From: Deinococcus aquaedulcis
GTDB taxonomy: Bacteria; Deinococcota; Deinococci; Deinococcales; Deinococcaceae
Assembly (NCBI RefSeq): GCF_019693445.1
Contig: NZ_JAHRBL010000003.1
Location: 1-64,000 of the forward strand
Direction of reading: 5' to 3'
Length of the DNA: 64,000 nucleotides
Shown piece by piece: positions 50,115 to 60,069 of this stretch. The translations under genes were made by a program, and so were the position numbers. Below the pieces are notes generated by a model that worked only from the letters and a program-made list of their open reading frames with translations, was not told the origin of the DNA and searched no databases. Each line of letters opens with the position of its first letter. Positions within the stretch are counted from its first letter, which is position 1.

Positions 50115-51662
50115 ATGGCAAGACGGGCACTGATCTCCGTGAGCGACAAGACCGGCGTGGTGGAATTTGCCCGCCAGCTGGCCGAGCGCGGCTGGGAAAT
50201 TCTCAGCACGGGCGGCACCTACCAGAGCATTGTCGAGGCGGGCATTGCCGCCCGGCAGGTCAGCGACGTGACCGGCTTTCCCGAGATGCTGGACGGCCGG
50301 GTCAAGACCCTGCACCCGGCGGTGCACGGCGGCATTCTGGCGCGCCGGGAAGAAGGGCACCTGGGCCAACTGGCACAGCACGGGATTGGCACCATTGACT
50401 TGGTGTGCGTGAACCTCTATCCCTTCCGCGAAACAGTGGCGCGCGGCGCGGCTTTCCCCGAAGTGATCGAGAACATCGACATTGGCGGGCCTGCCATGAT
50501 CCGCTCGGCGGCCAAGAACCATGCGGGCGTGCTGGTGCTGGTGGACCCGGCCGATTATCCGGTGGCCCTGCAGGACGAGGTGTCCCCCGCCGAGCGCCAG
50601 CGGCTGGCAGCCAAGGCCTACCGCCACACCAGCGAGTACGACGCCGCCATCACCGCCTACCTGGAAGGCACCTCCGACGAGTTGCCCACCGCGCTGCCCG
50701 AGCAGCTGACCCTGAACCTGACCCGCGCCGCGCAGGTGCGCTACGGCGAGAACCCGCACCAGCCCGGCGCGATCTACCGCCTGGGCGCCGCGCAGGGCCC
50801 GGTGCTGGACGCGCGGCTGCTGAGCGGCAAGCCCATGAGCTTCAACAACTACGCCGACGCCGACGCCGCCTGGGCCCTGTGCCAGGAACTGAGCGAGCAG
50901 GAAGCGGCGGTGCCCGGCCACGAGGTGGCCTGCGTGGCGGTCAAGCACGCCAACCCCTGCGGCGTAGCCCTGGCACAGAGCGCCCGCACCGCCTGGGAAC
51001 GCGCCCGGGACGCCGATACCCTCAGCGTGTTCGGCGGCGTGGTGGCCCTCAGCCGCCCGGTGGACCTGGAAGCCGCGCAGGCCATGCGCGGCACCTTCCT
51101 GGAGGTGCTGATCGCCCCCGAGGTCAGCCCGGAGGCCGCCGCGTGGTTCGCCGAGAAGAAGCCGGACCTGCGCGTGCTGGTGGCGGGCCCGGCAGCCGGG
51201 ATCAGCCGGCTGGACGTGCGGCCCCTGACCGGCGGCTTTGCCGTGCAGGAACGCGACACCCGCCCCTGGGACGACCTGTGCCCCGAGGTGGTCACAACCC
51301 GCGAACCCACCGAGCAGGAATGGCTGGATCTGCGCTTTGCCTGGGCCACGGTCAAGCATGCGCGCAGCAACGCGGTGGTGCTGGCCCGAGACGGGGTCAC
51401 GGTGGGCCTGGGGGCCGGGGCGGTGAGCCGCATCTGGGCCGCCGAGCGCGCGGTGGCCAACGCGGGCGAGCGCGCCCAGGGCTCGGTCCTGGCCTCGGAG
51501 GCATTCTTTCCCTTCGACGATGTGGTGCGGCTGGCCGCCGGAGTAGGGGTGCGCGCCATTCTGCAACCCGGCGGCGCCAAGCGCGACCCCGAAGTGATTG
51601 CCGCCTGTAACGAACTGGGCGTGAGCATGGTGTTCACGGGTTCGCGCCACTTCCGGCACTAA
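50115..51662 (+). CDS. purH: Bifunctional AICAR formyltransferase/IMP cyclohydrolase PurH
   Basis: A 515-residue enzyme for the last two steps of purine synthesis. The N-terminal IMP cyclohydrolase has ISVSDKTGVVEFA, STGGTYQSI and GRVKTLHPAVHGGIL; the C-terminal transformylase has YGENPHQPGAIY, VKHANPCGVAL and ends FTGSRHFRH. CCTGGAGGACC precedes ATG 50115; the longer frame runs through the riboswitch and was rejected. Confidence 0.96.
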   Translation: MARRALISVSDKTGVVEFARQLAERGWEILSTGGTYQSIVEAGIAARQVSDVTGFPEMLDGRVKTLHPAVHGGILARREEGHLGQLAQHGIGTIDLVCVNLYPFRETVARGAAFPEVIENIDIGGPAMIRSAAKNHAGVLVLVDPADYPVALQDEVSPAERQRLAAKAYRHTSEYDAAITAYLEGTSDELPTALPEQLTLNLTRAAQVRYGENPHQPGAIYRLGAAQGPVLDARLLSGKPMSFNNYADADAAWALCQELSEQEAAVPGHEVACVAVKHANPCGVALAQSARTAWERARDADTLSVFGGVVALSRPVDLEAAQAMRGTFLEVLIAPEVSPEAAAWFAEKKPDLRVLVAGPAAGISRLDVRPLTGGFAVQERDTRPWDDLCPEVVTTREPTEQEWLDLRFAWATVKHARSNAVVLARDGVTVGLGAGAVSRIWAAERAVANAGERAQGSVLASEAFFPFDDVVRLAAGVGVRAILQPGGAKRDPEVIAACNELGVSMVFTGSRHFRH

Positions 51663-51675
51663 GTCAGGCGGGAAC

Positions 51676-51717
51676 GGGACGCGGCGGGGTTTTGGCCCCC
51701 GCCGCGTCCCACGTTTT
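51676..51717 (+). terminator. Terminator of purH
   Basis: GGGACGCGGCGGGG (51676-51689) pairs perfectly with 51697-51710, followed by ACGTTTTG. Confidence 0.8.
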
Positions 51718-51838
51718 GCCTCTCACGCAGCTGACGCCTCCAGAGGCCCGCGTGCAGCGGTGATCTGCCTTCTGAATCAAAAACCGAAAAGCTCCAGCCC
51801 TTCGTCCACCCTCCTCTCAGCTTCTTCTGAACAAATAG

Positions 51839-51851
51839 TTGCAGAATGCAA
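51839..51851. promoter_or_regulatory. Palindrome before the MarR gene, possible operator
   Basis: TTGCA-GAA-TGCAA lies 2 bases before the marR ATG, a likely autoregulatory site for the MarR-P450 operon. Confidence 0.45.
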
Positions 51852-51853
51852 TC

Positions 51854-52318
51854 ATGTCTGCTTCCTCTCCCCCTTCGCCGGACCTGCAGGCCCAGCCGCT
51901 GCGGTTTCTGGCGGCGTACTGGGGCGTGTGGCAGGTCATGAGCACGCGGCTGCACGCGGCGCTGGAGCGCCAGCACAGCCTGGACCTACGCACCTTCATT
52001 GCGCTCAGTTATGTGCAGGCGGGGCCCATCACCCCGGCTGAACTGGCCCGGCAGCTGAAGGTGCCCCGCTACGAGGTGGCGCGCATCCTGCGCCGCCTGG
52101 ACGACCTGCACGCCATTGCCCGCCGCCGCGACCCGGGGGACGCCCGCTCGCACGCCCTGCACATTGAGCCGCTGGGGCAGGCCATCTGGGCCAGCGCCAT
52201 GCAGACCGTGCAGGCCGTGACCGCCCCCGCCCTGGCCACGCTGAACACCGACCTTGACCCGGTGACGGCCGCGCTCGAACGCCTCGCCGCCCTTTCCCCG
52301 GAGGACCCCCGCCCATGA
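51854..52318 (+). CDS. MarR-family transcriptional regulator
   Basis: A 154-residue winged-helix protein: [37 protein letters not shown] contains the HTH, and [20 protein letters not shown] the wing. MarR proteins repress drug- or metabolite-responsive genes. ATG 51854 directly follows the TTGCA palindrome. It overlaps the P450 gene (ATGA), so it probably controls it. Confidence 0.87.
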   Translation: MSASSPPSPDLQAQPLRFLAAYWGVWQVMSTRLHAALERQHSLDLRTFIALSYVQAGPITPAELARQLKVPRYEVARILRRLDDLHAIARRRDPGDARSHALHIEPLGQAIWASAMQTVQAVTAPALATLNTDLDPVTAALERLAALSPEDPRP

Positions 52319-53499
52319 CCACCCCCGCCCAGTGCCCCTTTGGCCACGGCAGCCTGACCCGCCCATCTGCAGCCTCGCCCCGCCCCGGCGCCCCCCTACG
52401 CCTGGAGGGCGAGGCGTACCAGATTCACGACTTCCAGACCGCGCGCGAGGTGCTGCGCAGCGACGACGTGGTGCAGGCCGGCTTCGGGGCCGACCAGTTG
52501 CAGGGCGCCAGCGTGCTGCGCAACAAACCCGTGCTGTACACCGAAGGCGACACCCACCACGAGATGCGCCGCGACACCGCGCGGTACTTCACCCCCGCCG
52601 CCGTGGCGACTTACCACCCCATGATTGCCGCTCTGGCCGACGACCTGCTGGGCCAGCTGGCCCGGGCCGGCGAGGCGAAGGTGGACGACCTGAGCCTGAC
52701 CATGGCCGTGCGGGTGGCCGCGCAGGTGGTGGGCCTGACCGACAGCGCCCTGCCAGGGCTGCACCGCCGCGTGACCACCTTTGTGGAGGGGGACCGGCCC
52801 CGGGGCGAACAGGCCTCGCGGCTGCAGCAGGTGCTGGACCAGCGCCACCTGCTGGCTTTTTACCTGCTGGACGTGAAACCGGCCATTGCCCGCCGCCGGC
52901 GCCAGCGGCGTGACGACCTGATCAGCCACCTGCTGGACCAGGATTACAGTGACCTGGAAATCCTGACCGAGTGCCTCACCTACGGCACGGCAGGCATGGT
53001 GACCACCCGCGAGTTCATTACGGTGGCCGCTTGGCACCTGCTGCGCGAGCCCGAACTGCGCTGGCACTATGTCCACGGCACCGAGCGCGAGCGCCACGCC
53101 GTGCTGCACGAAATTCTGCGGGTCGAGCCGGTGGTGTCCACCCTTTACCGCCGCACCGTGCGCGACCTGACGGTGGGGGGCGAGGTGATTCCAGCGGGCC
53201 GCCTGCTGGCCCTGAACATCCGCGACACCAACGAGGACCCGGCCGTGGCGGGCGCGGACCCGGCGACCCTGTGCCCGGGGCGCCCGCTGCCGCGCGGCGT
53301 GCAGCCCCCAGTCCTGGCCTTTGGGGACGGCCACCACCGCTGCCCGGGGGCGTTTCTGGCCATTCGCGAAAGCGACGTGTTCCTGCGCCGCCTGCTGATG
53401 TGGCGCGACCTGCGACTGGTCGCCCCACCCACCGTGACCTTTAATGAGGTGGTGCAGGGCTACGAACTGCGCGGCATGCGCGTGGCCCTGGGCCGCTGA
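52315..53499 (+). CDS. Cytochrome P450
   Basis: A 394-residue soluble P450. The heme-binding loop is [10 protein letters not shown] (cysteine at about 343), the ExxR pair is in LHEILRVEP, and [11 protein letters not shown] replaces the usual oxygen-binding AGxxT with a slightly altered motif (AGMVTT). The N-terminus has CPFGHG, seen in several bacterial P450s. No redox partner gene is adjacent. The substrate is unknown; MarR linkage suggests a small-molecule inducer. Confidence 0.92.
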   Translation: MTTPAQCPFGHGSLTRPSAASPRPGAPLRLEGEAYQIHDFQTAREVLRSDDVVQAGFGADQLQGASVLRNKPVLYTEGDTHHEMRRDTARYFTPAAVATYHPMIAALADDLLGQLARAGEAKVDDLSLTMAVRVAAQVVGLTDSALPGLHRRVTTFVEGDRPRGEQASRLQQVLDQRHLLAFYLLDVKPAIARRRRQRRDDLISHLLDQDYSDLEILTECLTYGTAGMVTTREFITVAAWHLLREPELRWHYVHGTERERHAVLHEILRVEPVVSTLYRRTVRDLTVGGEVIPAGRLLALNIRDTNEDPAVAGADPATLCPGRPLPRGVQPPVLAFGDGHHRCPGAFLAIRESDVFLRRLLMWRDLRLVAPPTVTFNEVVQGYELRGMRVALGR

Positions 53500-53573
53500 C
53501 CAGGGCAGCCGAAGGACGCGGCCAGGACAGACAGCTGTCTGGGCGGCACTCATAGCGGAACACAGAGCTATTG

Positions 53574-53728
53574 ATAAGGATTCCGGTTCATCAGTGATGG
53601 AACCCCTGATGAACCCGACCGAAGGGACTCTCAGAGCGGCGCAGCAGAGAAGGAAAAACGGTGACGGCAAGGCGTGGAAGCACCGAAGCGACGCGGAGGG
53701 GCTGTCACGGATGATCCGGAATCCGTAT
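53574..53728 (+). mobile_element. MITE-like element, copy B
   Basis: A 155-base element: start ATAAGGATTCCGGTTCATCA, end complementary to ATACGGATTCCGGATCATCC, interior shared with copy A (42604-42753). Terminal inverted repeats match at about 17 of 20 positions. It lies between the P450 gene and a zinc-ribbon gene. CACTCATAGCGG just upstream (about 53547-53558) is also found at the outer end of repeat R2 copy 2. The rest of 53500-53838 holds no gene. Confidence 0.75.
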
Positions 53729-53838
53729 GAGAGGCCGCTCTTTGGCCCCAGGGTGGAATTGGCAGCCGCTGTCAGGGGCTCTGCCGTGACCGCAGGTGGA
53801 TCTGGCCACGGTCAGGCCGAACCGGGTAACGTGACGCT

Positions 53839-54237
53839 GTGCCTTTCCAGCCTCTGCCACAGGACCAGCCCAGCATCATCCTGGGTTGCCCGGACTGCCA
53901 CACGTCCTGGGTGATCTACGAGCAGCAATTGGGGCTGCCCGTTTCCTGCCCGGGCTGCTCTTCTACGGCCCGGCCCACCCACCTGGGGCATACCAAGGCC
54001 GGCAGTGGCCGTCAGGTGTCCTTTCCCAGTTTCCGGCGCCTCTTGGAACAGCCGGACACGGCACACAGAGTCATTCCCATAGTGGAACGCTGGCTGAATC
54101 TGCGTTATGAAGGCGCGCTGCGCTTCGTGGACCCGGCCGGGCAGCCAGTCCCGCTGACCGAGGTGCATTTCCAGCTTCAGGGGCAGGCCGAGTGGCAGGG
54201 GGCGATCTACAACCTGTTCATGTCCAGCGTGCGCTGA
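53839..54237 (+). CDS. Zinc-ribbon protein of unknown function
   Basis: A 132-residue protein with CPDCHTSW and CPGCSSTA (two CxxC knuckles at about 17-43), then a mixed domain (VIPIVERWLNLRYEGALRFVD, VHFQLQGQAEWQGAIYNLF). TAACGT (53827-53832) lies 6 bases before the GTG start. Function unknown. Confidence 0.65.
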   Translation: MPFQPLPQDQPSIILGCPDCHTSWVIYEQQLGLPVSCPGCSSTARPTHLGHTKAGSGRQVSFPSFRRLLEQPDTAHRVIPIVERWLNLRYEGALRFVDPAGQPVPLTEVHFQLQGQAEWQGAIYNLFMSSVR

Positions 54238-54250
54238 GCGGCAACCACGC

Positions 54251-54285
54251 GGGCCGCCGGGTGACGCTTCATCGCCCGGCGGCCC
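54251..54285. terminator. Bidirectional terminator
   Basis: GGGCCGCCGGGTGA (54251-54264) pairs with TCGCCCGGCGGCCC (54272-54285), one G-T pair, between convergent genes. Confidence 0.65.
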
Positions 54286-54303
54286 AACGTGTTGCCTGCC
54301 CTC

Positions 54304-54960
<657 letters not shown>

Positions 54961-55225
54961 GGCGAAGCACCTCCGGGAAAAGCGCGCCTGAACAGGGGGG
55001 CTAAAAAAGAAAAGGCCCCTCAAACACGCGGTTCGTGTCTGTGGGGAAGGCGGCGTCGTACCCTGTTCAGGGCATGGGCGCAGCATAGCACGCACGCCGG
55101 GCCCCGCAGCGTGAGGCCCGGCGCAGACAGGCGCGGCGGCGGGTGGCTACCCTGATTGTGTCTGGTTCGACAGTGTGCTGGTCCTGCCCCTCCCCTTTTG
55201 CCTTTTTTCCTCGGAGGTTCCTGCC

Positions 55226-56086
55226 ATGATCCGCCCCATGCTGGCCACAGATGTGCCCGATGTCCTCGCGCTGCTCAACTGGATGGACGACGCCCCCGAG
55301 CGCGAGGTCTTCTCGCCCGAAGCGCGCAGCGAAGGCGAACTGAAAGTGGAGTGCGAGGACTGTACCTGTCTGGTGGACGCGGGCGAGGAAGGCGTGCTGG
55401 CCTACTGCGCCCTGTCGCCCTTCCGGGACGGGCTGGTGATGGAAGGGCCCATCAGCGACGGCGCGCAGCTGGGCCCGCTGCTGCGCCACGCCCTGGAGCG
55501 GGCCGATGGCCTGCCGGTCTACGCCTTTGCCGCGCGCGACAACCTCCCGGTGCGGGAGGCCCTGGAGGCCGCCGGCTTTGCCCCCATGCACACCACCGAC
55601 TTTTACAGCGCGCCGCTGTCGCGCCTGACCCCGCACGCCTGCGCGCCGGCCGGGCACCGCATTGTGCACCACCTGCCGCTGGCCACTTACCGCGAGCTGT
55701 TCCGCGCCAGCGAGGACACCTGGGCCGAGCGCCTGAACTGGACCCCGGAACAGGTGGATGAGCATTTCGCGCGCCCCGATGTGCGGCTGGTGGCCCTGCT
55801 GCGCGGCGAGCAGGCCGTGGGCTTTGCCGAACTGGAATTCAACGCCGAGGACGCCCGCGCCGACGTGACCTACGTGGCCGTTCACCCCGCCGAGCGCGGC
55901 CAGGGCTACGGCCTGACCCTGTTGGCCCTGGCCGCCGCCGAGGCCGACACGCGCCCGGAACTGCGCACCCTGCGCGTGCGCGCCCACGACCACATGAAGC
56001 CTGCCCGCGCCCTGTACGCCCGCGCGGGCCTGACCCATTGCCGCAGCGTGGTGACCTACATGAAAGAGGGCGACGAGGACGTGTAA
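55226..56086 (+). CDS. Tandem-GNAT acetyltransferase
   Basis: A 286-residue protein with two GNAT halves. The first is degenerate; the second has FAELEFNAEDARADVTYVAV and HPAERGQGYGLTLLALA (acetyl-CoA loop RGQGYG) and ends ALYARAGLTHCRSVVTYMK. Tandem GNATs act on small molecules or peptides; the substrate is unknown. GGAGG is 7 bases before ATG 55226. Confidence 0.78.
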   Translation: MIRPMLATDVPDVLALLNWMDDAPEREVFSPEARSEGELKVECEDCTCLVDAGEEGVLAYCALSPFRDGLVMEGPISDGAQLGPLLRHALERADGLPVYAFAARDNLPVREALEAAGFAPMHTTDFYSAPLSRLTPHACAPAGHRIVHHLPLATYRELFRASEDTWAERLNWTPEQVDEHFARPDVRLVALLRGEQAVGFAELEFNAEDARADVTYVAVHPAERGQGYGLTLLALAAAEADTRPELRTLRVRAHDHMKPARALYARAGLTHCRSVVTYMKEGDEDV

Positions 56087-56185
56087 GAGGGGCTGGGCGG
56101 GAACTGGGAAGCGCGTTGGGTGCGCCCCCGCCCAAACCCGGGCTTGCCCACAGATGCGCGCCCGGCGGGGCCGTAAGCTGCCCCC

Positions 56186-56494
56186 GTGGCCAAGAAGGAT
56201 CGGCGTTCCCCACAGCCCGCGTTCGTGACCCTGCGCGACATGCCGGGCACCCGGGTGATGTTCTGGGTGGTGGACAGCTGCCCCTACTGCGGCGAGCGGC
56301 ACCTGCATGTGGCGGGCAATCTCCGCACCGCCGACCCCGGCGAGACGCTGGGCGAGGTTCCGGCCCCCTGCCAGCCTGAGCGGCCTTATGTGCTCTCCCT
56401 GCCCCCCCGCCCCAAGCGCAAGGGCGGCAAGGAGGAGCGTCGCCGCGAACGGCGGGAGAATAAGCGCGACGACTGGGACGAGGACAACTGGTAG
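56186..56494 (+). CDS. Small zinc-knuckle protein with basic tail
   Basis: A 102-residue protein with VVDSCPYCGERHLHVAG (CPYC...H-x-H) and a very charged C-terminus (RPKRKGGKEERRRERRENK then DDWDEDNW). TAAGCT (56174-56179) lies 6 bases before the GTG start. It may bind nucleic acid; function unknown. Confidence 0.65.
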   Translation: MAKKDRRSPQPAFVTLRDMPGTRVMFWVVDSCPYCGERHLHVAGNLRTADPGETLGEVPAPCQPERPYVLSLPPRPKRKGGKEERRRERRENKRDDWDEDNW

Positions 56495-56534
56495 GACCAC
56501 CCACGCGACAGGCCCCTGGCCACGCCCCGCGCTG

Positions 56535-56671
56535 CACTCATAGCGGGAACCACATGACCTGAAGGGTTCACCTTCAGGTCATGTGGAGCGAGTACCCGCG
56601 ACAGACAGCGGTTGAAGTGGCGTTGAGGGGGGTGCGTTCCTCCCCTAGACGGAACGGAAGACCGCTGTCAG
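56535..56671 (-). repeat. Dispersed repeat, family R2, copy 2
   Basis: On the minus strand it begins at the stop codon of the DUF305 gene (TGACAGCGGTCTTCCGTTCCG), runs through GGGGAGGAACGCACCCCCC and ends with the palindrome CCTGAAGG-TGAA-CCCTTCAGG. Copy 1 at 35292-35456 matches it and has the same relation to a stop codon. Confidence 0.7.
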
Positions 56672-57270
56672 TGCTCGTGCCCGCCGGCACCTGGTGCATC
56701 TGGAGCCGGCAGCGGCTGGGCGCCCCGTTCTTTCAGCAGCGTGGTCATCAGGCGGATCTCGGCGGCCTGGGCATTTTGAATCTGGGTGGCCAGGGCCCGC
56801 ACTTCCGGGCGCACGCGGGCCCCCAGCACCGGCGTGACCATCGCCAGCGCCCCCTGGTGGTGCCGGGTCATCAATTGCAGAAACTGCACCTCGCTCTGCC
56901 GGGGCGGCAGGGTGCTGATGCGCGCCACCTCGGCGGGGGTGGCCATGCCCATCATGCGCGCGTGTTCGGCGCTCATGCCCTCGCCGCCCCAGGGCCGGCC
57001 CCAGAGGGTCAGCCAGCCGCGCATCTGCCCAATCTGCTCCTGCTGCGAAAGCAGCATGTCCAGGGCAATGGTGCGCAGGTCCTCGTCGCGGCTGCGCTCA
57101 CGGATGCGAATGGCCATGTCCACCGCCTGGGTGTGGTGCTGGGTCATCTCGCGCACAAAGCGGACATCTGGGCTCTGCTCGCCCGGGGGCAAGAGGCGCG
57201 GGGCCAGGAGCAGGGCAGCGGCCAGCACACCAGCCAGCAGCAGCACAGGCAGCAGAATTCGGCGCAGCAT
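56668..57270 (-). CDS. DUF305 exported protein
   Basis: A 200-residue protein with an N-terminal membrane anchor (LLPVLLLAGVLAAALLLAP) and a DUF305 ferritin-like four-helix domain whose two halves carry FVREMTQHHTQAVDMA and LQLMTRHHQGALAMV. Such proteins are often linked to copper handling; no copper gene is nearby. Its stop codon lies in repeat R2. Confidence 0.85.
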   Translation of the reverse strand: MLRRILLPVLLLAGVLAAALLLAPRLLPPGEQSPDVRFVREMTQHHTQAVDMAIRIRERSRDEDLRTIALDMLLSQQEQIGQMRGWLTLWGRPWGGEGMSAEHARMMGMATPAEVARISTLPPRQSEVQFLQLMTRHHQGALAMVTPVLGARVRPEVRALATQIQNAQAAEIRLMTTLLKERGAQPLPAPDAPGAGGHEH

Positions 57271-57314
57271 CAGGGGCGAGTATAGGCGCCGCCCCCCGGT
57301 AGACTTGCCCCCAG

Positions 57315-58106
57315 ATGAGGTTCCGGTGGCAGGACATGGCAGGTGGCGGCGCGCTGGGGGCAGCGCTGGGAATTCTGGCGGCCTTTTTTGGCGACGTGCG
57401 CGCGCCCGTTGGCCTGCTCCTGGCCCTGGTGCTGGCCGGGGCCCTGGCCGGGGCGTGGCCCCCTGCGTGGCGGGCGCTGCGCCTGGGTGCGGGCGCGCTG
57501 GCCCTGGGCCTGTGGCTGTGCCTGCTGACCCCGGTGCTGCGCGCGCCGCTGGCCACCCTGACCCTGGCCCAGCCGCCCCAGCCAGCCGACGCCATCGTGG
57601 TGCTGGGGGGCGGGGTGCAGTGCGGCACCCGTACCCTGGAGCCCAGCAGCCTCAGCCGCCTGGTGCGGGGACTGGAACTGTGGCGGGCAGGCTACGCCCC
57701 ATTGGTCACGGTGTCCGAACAGTCCGCGCTGCTCGGGCCCCGGGGGTGTCCGAAAATCAGCACGCTGGCCCAGGCGCACCTCCGCGCGCTGGTGCCTTCG
57801 CCGGGCCCGGAGGTGCTCACCCTGACCAACGTGACCACCACCCGCGACGAGGCAGCCCGCGTGCGCGACCTCGCCCGGGCGCGCGGCTGGACCCGGGTGC
57901 TGCTGGTGACCAGCCCCAGCCACTCGCGCCGCGCCGCCGCGCTGTTCCGGGCCCAGGGCGTGAACGTGCTCAGCGTGCCCGCCCCCGAGGTCCGCTTTGA
58001 CGAAACGCTGCCCATGCCGGCTGACCGCCTGTGGGCCGCGCGCATCCTGGCCTACGAGGGCCTGTCGCGCGTAAAGGCGGCCCTGGGCGGCACGCCGGAG
58101 CGGTAA
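57315..58106 (+). CDS. YdcF-family (DUF218) membrane protein
   Basis: A 263-residue protein with two or three N-terminal helices (residues about 9-27, 33-50, 58-75) and a DUF218 domain (ADAIVVLGGGVQCG, TLTNVTTTRDEAARVRDLAR, VLLVTSPSHSRRAAALF). YdcF/SanA proteins affect envelope integrity and bind nucleotide-like ligands. TAGACT (57300-57305) lies 9 bases before ATG. It diverges from the DUF305 gene. Confidence 0.83.
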   Translation: MRFRWQDMAGGGALGAALGILAAFFGDVRAPVGLLLALVLAGALAGAWPPAWRALRLGAGALALGLWLCLLTPVLRAPLATLTLAQPPQPADAIVVLGGGVQCGTRTLEPSSLSRLVRGLELWRAGYAPLVTVSEQSALLGPRGCPKISTLAQAHLRALVPSPGPEVLTLTNVTTTRDEAARVRDLARARGWTRVLLVTSPSHSRRAAALFRAQGVNVLSVPAPEVRFDETLPMPADRLWAARILAYEGLSRVKAALGGTPER

Positions 58107-58544
58107 TCAGAGGATTCGGCGCCGGCCCGGGTCAAACGTCCACTGCACAACTTCAAACTCGCGCCATGAGTGATCACTCCCGAAGAAGCTGATCTGCTGT
58201 CCGTCCTGAAACTGCAGTGAGAGGCTGGGTGTGGTCTGCCTGACGCCATACAACCAGCCCGCCAGTGTTTGCCCCCGGAGCCCCGTTTCTTCTCCCAGAT
58301 CGCGCAGGGGCGCAAACAGACCCTCTTCAGGCACTTGCCAGGCCAGGGACGCTGTCTCTGATGACGGCCAGTCCAGCATGGGCCATCAGCGAAGATGCGC
58401 CACCACTGGCCTTCCAGGCGCAGCCACACGATATGGGGCGAACAGACCGAATCTGTAGAGCGGAACTCTTCGGCCATCAACGCCTGAACCACCGCCCCGT
58501 TGAGCGGCGGCGGCTCTCCGACCAAATCGAAGGTGTGCCGCATG
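58107..58544 (-). pseudogene. Frameshifted ORF of unknown function
   Basis: Two minus-strand frames appear to be one protein. The first (from ATG 58544, with GGAGGGCC before it) reads MRHTFDLVGEPPPLNG...WRIFADGP. At about 58380 the reading moves by one base into MLDWPSSETASLAW...FDPGRRRIL, ending at 58107. Joined they give about 146 residues. The shift lies at a GGCCCATG run, so one missing C would explain it. It may be a real mutation, a sequencing error or two separate ORFs. The acidic, Trp-rich product resembles small immunity or SMI1-like proteins only in general style. Confidence 0.5.
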
Positions 58545-58615
58545 GCCCTCCCATCTTCCCTCTTCTTCCCCACCCCACAAATCCCCGCCCTCCTTTCCCC
58601 TACACTCGCTGCTTG

Positions 58616-60016
58616 ATGAGTGAGCGGATGATCACGGTGGTGGGCGCAGGCCTGGCGGGCTCGGAGGCGGCGCTGGCCGCCGCGCGGCTGGGCGTGCGGG
58701 TGCGCCTGTATGAAATGCGCCCGGTCAAGATGACCCCCGCGCACCGCAGCGGCAATTTCGCCGAACTGGTGTGCAGCAACTCGCTGGGTGGCGAGGGCGA
58801 ACTGCAGAGCAAGGGCCTGCTGCAGGCCGAACTGCGCAGCGTGGGCGGCGCGATTGTGGGGGCCGCCGACGCCTCCAAGTTGCCGGCTGGCAACGCGCTG
58901 GCCGTGGAGCGCGATGAATTCAGCGCCCGCGTGACCCAGGCGGTGCGCGAACACCCGCTGATTGAGGTGCTGGGCGAGGAAGTCACCGCTGTACCCCAGG
59001 GCATCGCCGTGATCGCCTCCGGGCCCCTGACCTCGGACGCGCTGGCCGCCGACCTCGCCCAGCTGACCGGCAGCGAGCGCCTCAGCTTCTATGACGCCGC
59101 TGCCCCGGTGATCGCCTTCGAGAGCATCAACATGGACGTGGCGTGGCGCGCGGGCCGCTACGACCAGAGCGCCGATTACATCAACTGCCCCTTTACCAAG
59201 GAGGAGTATCTGGCGTTTTTCGGGGCGCTGGAGCAGGCCCGCGCCCACACGCCCCACGACTGGGAGAAGCTGGAATTTTTCGAGGGCTGCATGCCCATTG
59301 AAGAAATTGCGCGCCGGGGCGTGGACACGCCGCGCTTTGGCCCCATGAGCCCCAAGGGCCTGGACAACCCCCGCACTGGACGCTGGCCCTACGCCGTGGC
59401 CCAGCTGCGCCAGGAAGACCGCGAGGGCCGCATGTGGTCCCTGGTGGGCTTTCAGACGGGCCTGAAGTGGGGCGACCAGAAGGCGGTGGTGCAGCTCATT
59501 CCGGGCCTGGAAAATGCCGAGATCGTGCGCTATGGCGTGATGCACCGCAACACGTACCTGAACGCGCCGACCGTCCTGGAATCCAGCCTGGCGCTGCGGG
59601 CCGACAGACAGAAGTTCGTGGCGGGCGTGCTGGCGGGCACCGAGGGCTATCTGGAAAGTGCGGCCACCGGCTGGCTGGCGGGCACGAACGCGGCCCGGTT
59701 GGCCCTGGGCCTGCCGCCCCTGACCCCCCCGGCCGAATCCATGCTGGGCGGCCTGACCCGCTACCTCGCCAGCGCGAACCCCAAGGGCTTCCAGCCCATG
59801 AACGTGAACTGGGCCCTGGTGCCCGAATTGCCCGCCGAGGTGAACCCCAAGACCGGCAAACCCCGCAAGCTGGGCAAGCGCGAAAAGCGCCCGGTGATGT
59901 TCCGCCGTGGCCTGAACGCGTTTATGGCCTGGGCGCAGGAGGAAGCGGGGTTGAGCGTGACGGTGCCTGCCGTCCTGGCTGAGCCACCAGCAGAACCTGA
60001 AGTCGCTAACGTCTGA
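58616..60016 (+). CDS. trmFO: tRNA m5U54 methyltransferase TrmFO
   Basis: A 466-residue FAD- and folate-dependent enzyme that makes ribothymidine at tRNA position 54. The FAD loop VVGAGLAGSEAALAA is followed by YEMRP, CSNSLGGEGELQSKGLL, and the C-terminal GYLESAATGWLAGTNAA. TACACT (58601-58606) lies 9 bases before ATG 58616; longer frames were rejected. Its substrate is the T loop, which the tRNA-shaped Y RNAs of this window also carry (except hybrid B, where T54 is G). Confidence 0.93.
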   Translation: MSERMITVVGAGLAGSEAALAAARLGVRVRLYEMRPVKMTPAHRSGNFAELVCSNSLGGEGELQSKGLLQAELRSVGGAIVGAADASKLPAGNALAVERDEFSARVTQAVREHPLIEVLGEEVTAVPQGIAVIASGPLTSDALAADLAQLTGSERLSFYDAAAPVIAFESINMDVAWRAGRYDQSADYINCPFTKEEYLAFFGALEQARAHTPHDWEKLEFFEGCMPIEEIARRGVDTPRFGPMSPKGLDNPRTGRWPYAVAQLRQEDREGRMWSLVGFQTGLKWGDQKAVVQLIPGLENAEIVRYGVMHRNTYLNAPTVLESSLALRADRQKFVAGVLAGTEGYLESAATGWLAGTNAARLALGLPPLTPPAESMLGGLTRYLASANPKGFQPMNVNWALVPELPAEVNPKTGKPRKLGKREKRPVMFRRGLNAFMAWAQEEAGLSVTVPAVLAEPPAEPEVANV

Positions 60017-60022
60017 GCGAGA

Positions 60023-60069
60023 GGCCCCTCACCCCTTGCTGCGCAAGGCCCTCTCCCGTTGGGAGAGGG
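60023..60069. repeat. Short palindromic repeat, also terminator of trmFO
   Basis: CCCCTCACCCC then CCTTGC-TGC-GCAAGG and CCCTCTCCC (60049-60057)/GGGAGAGGG (60061-60069). The last hairpin plus the CCCCTCACC element recurs in reverse order at 40245-40294. The hairpin is a plausible terminator. The remaining spacer to 60351 has only an unconvincing minus frame (60070-60252). Confidence 0.5.
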
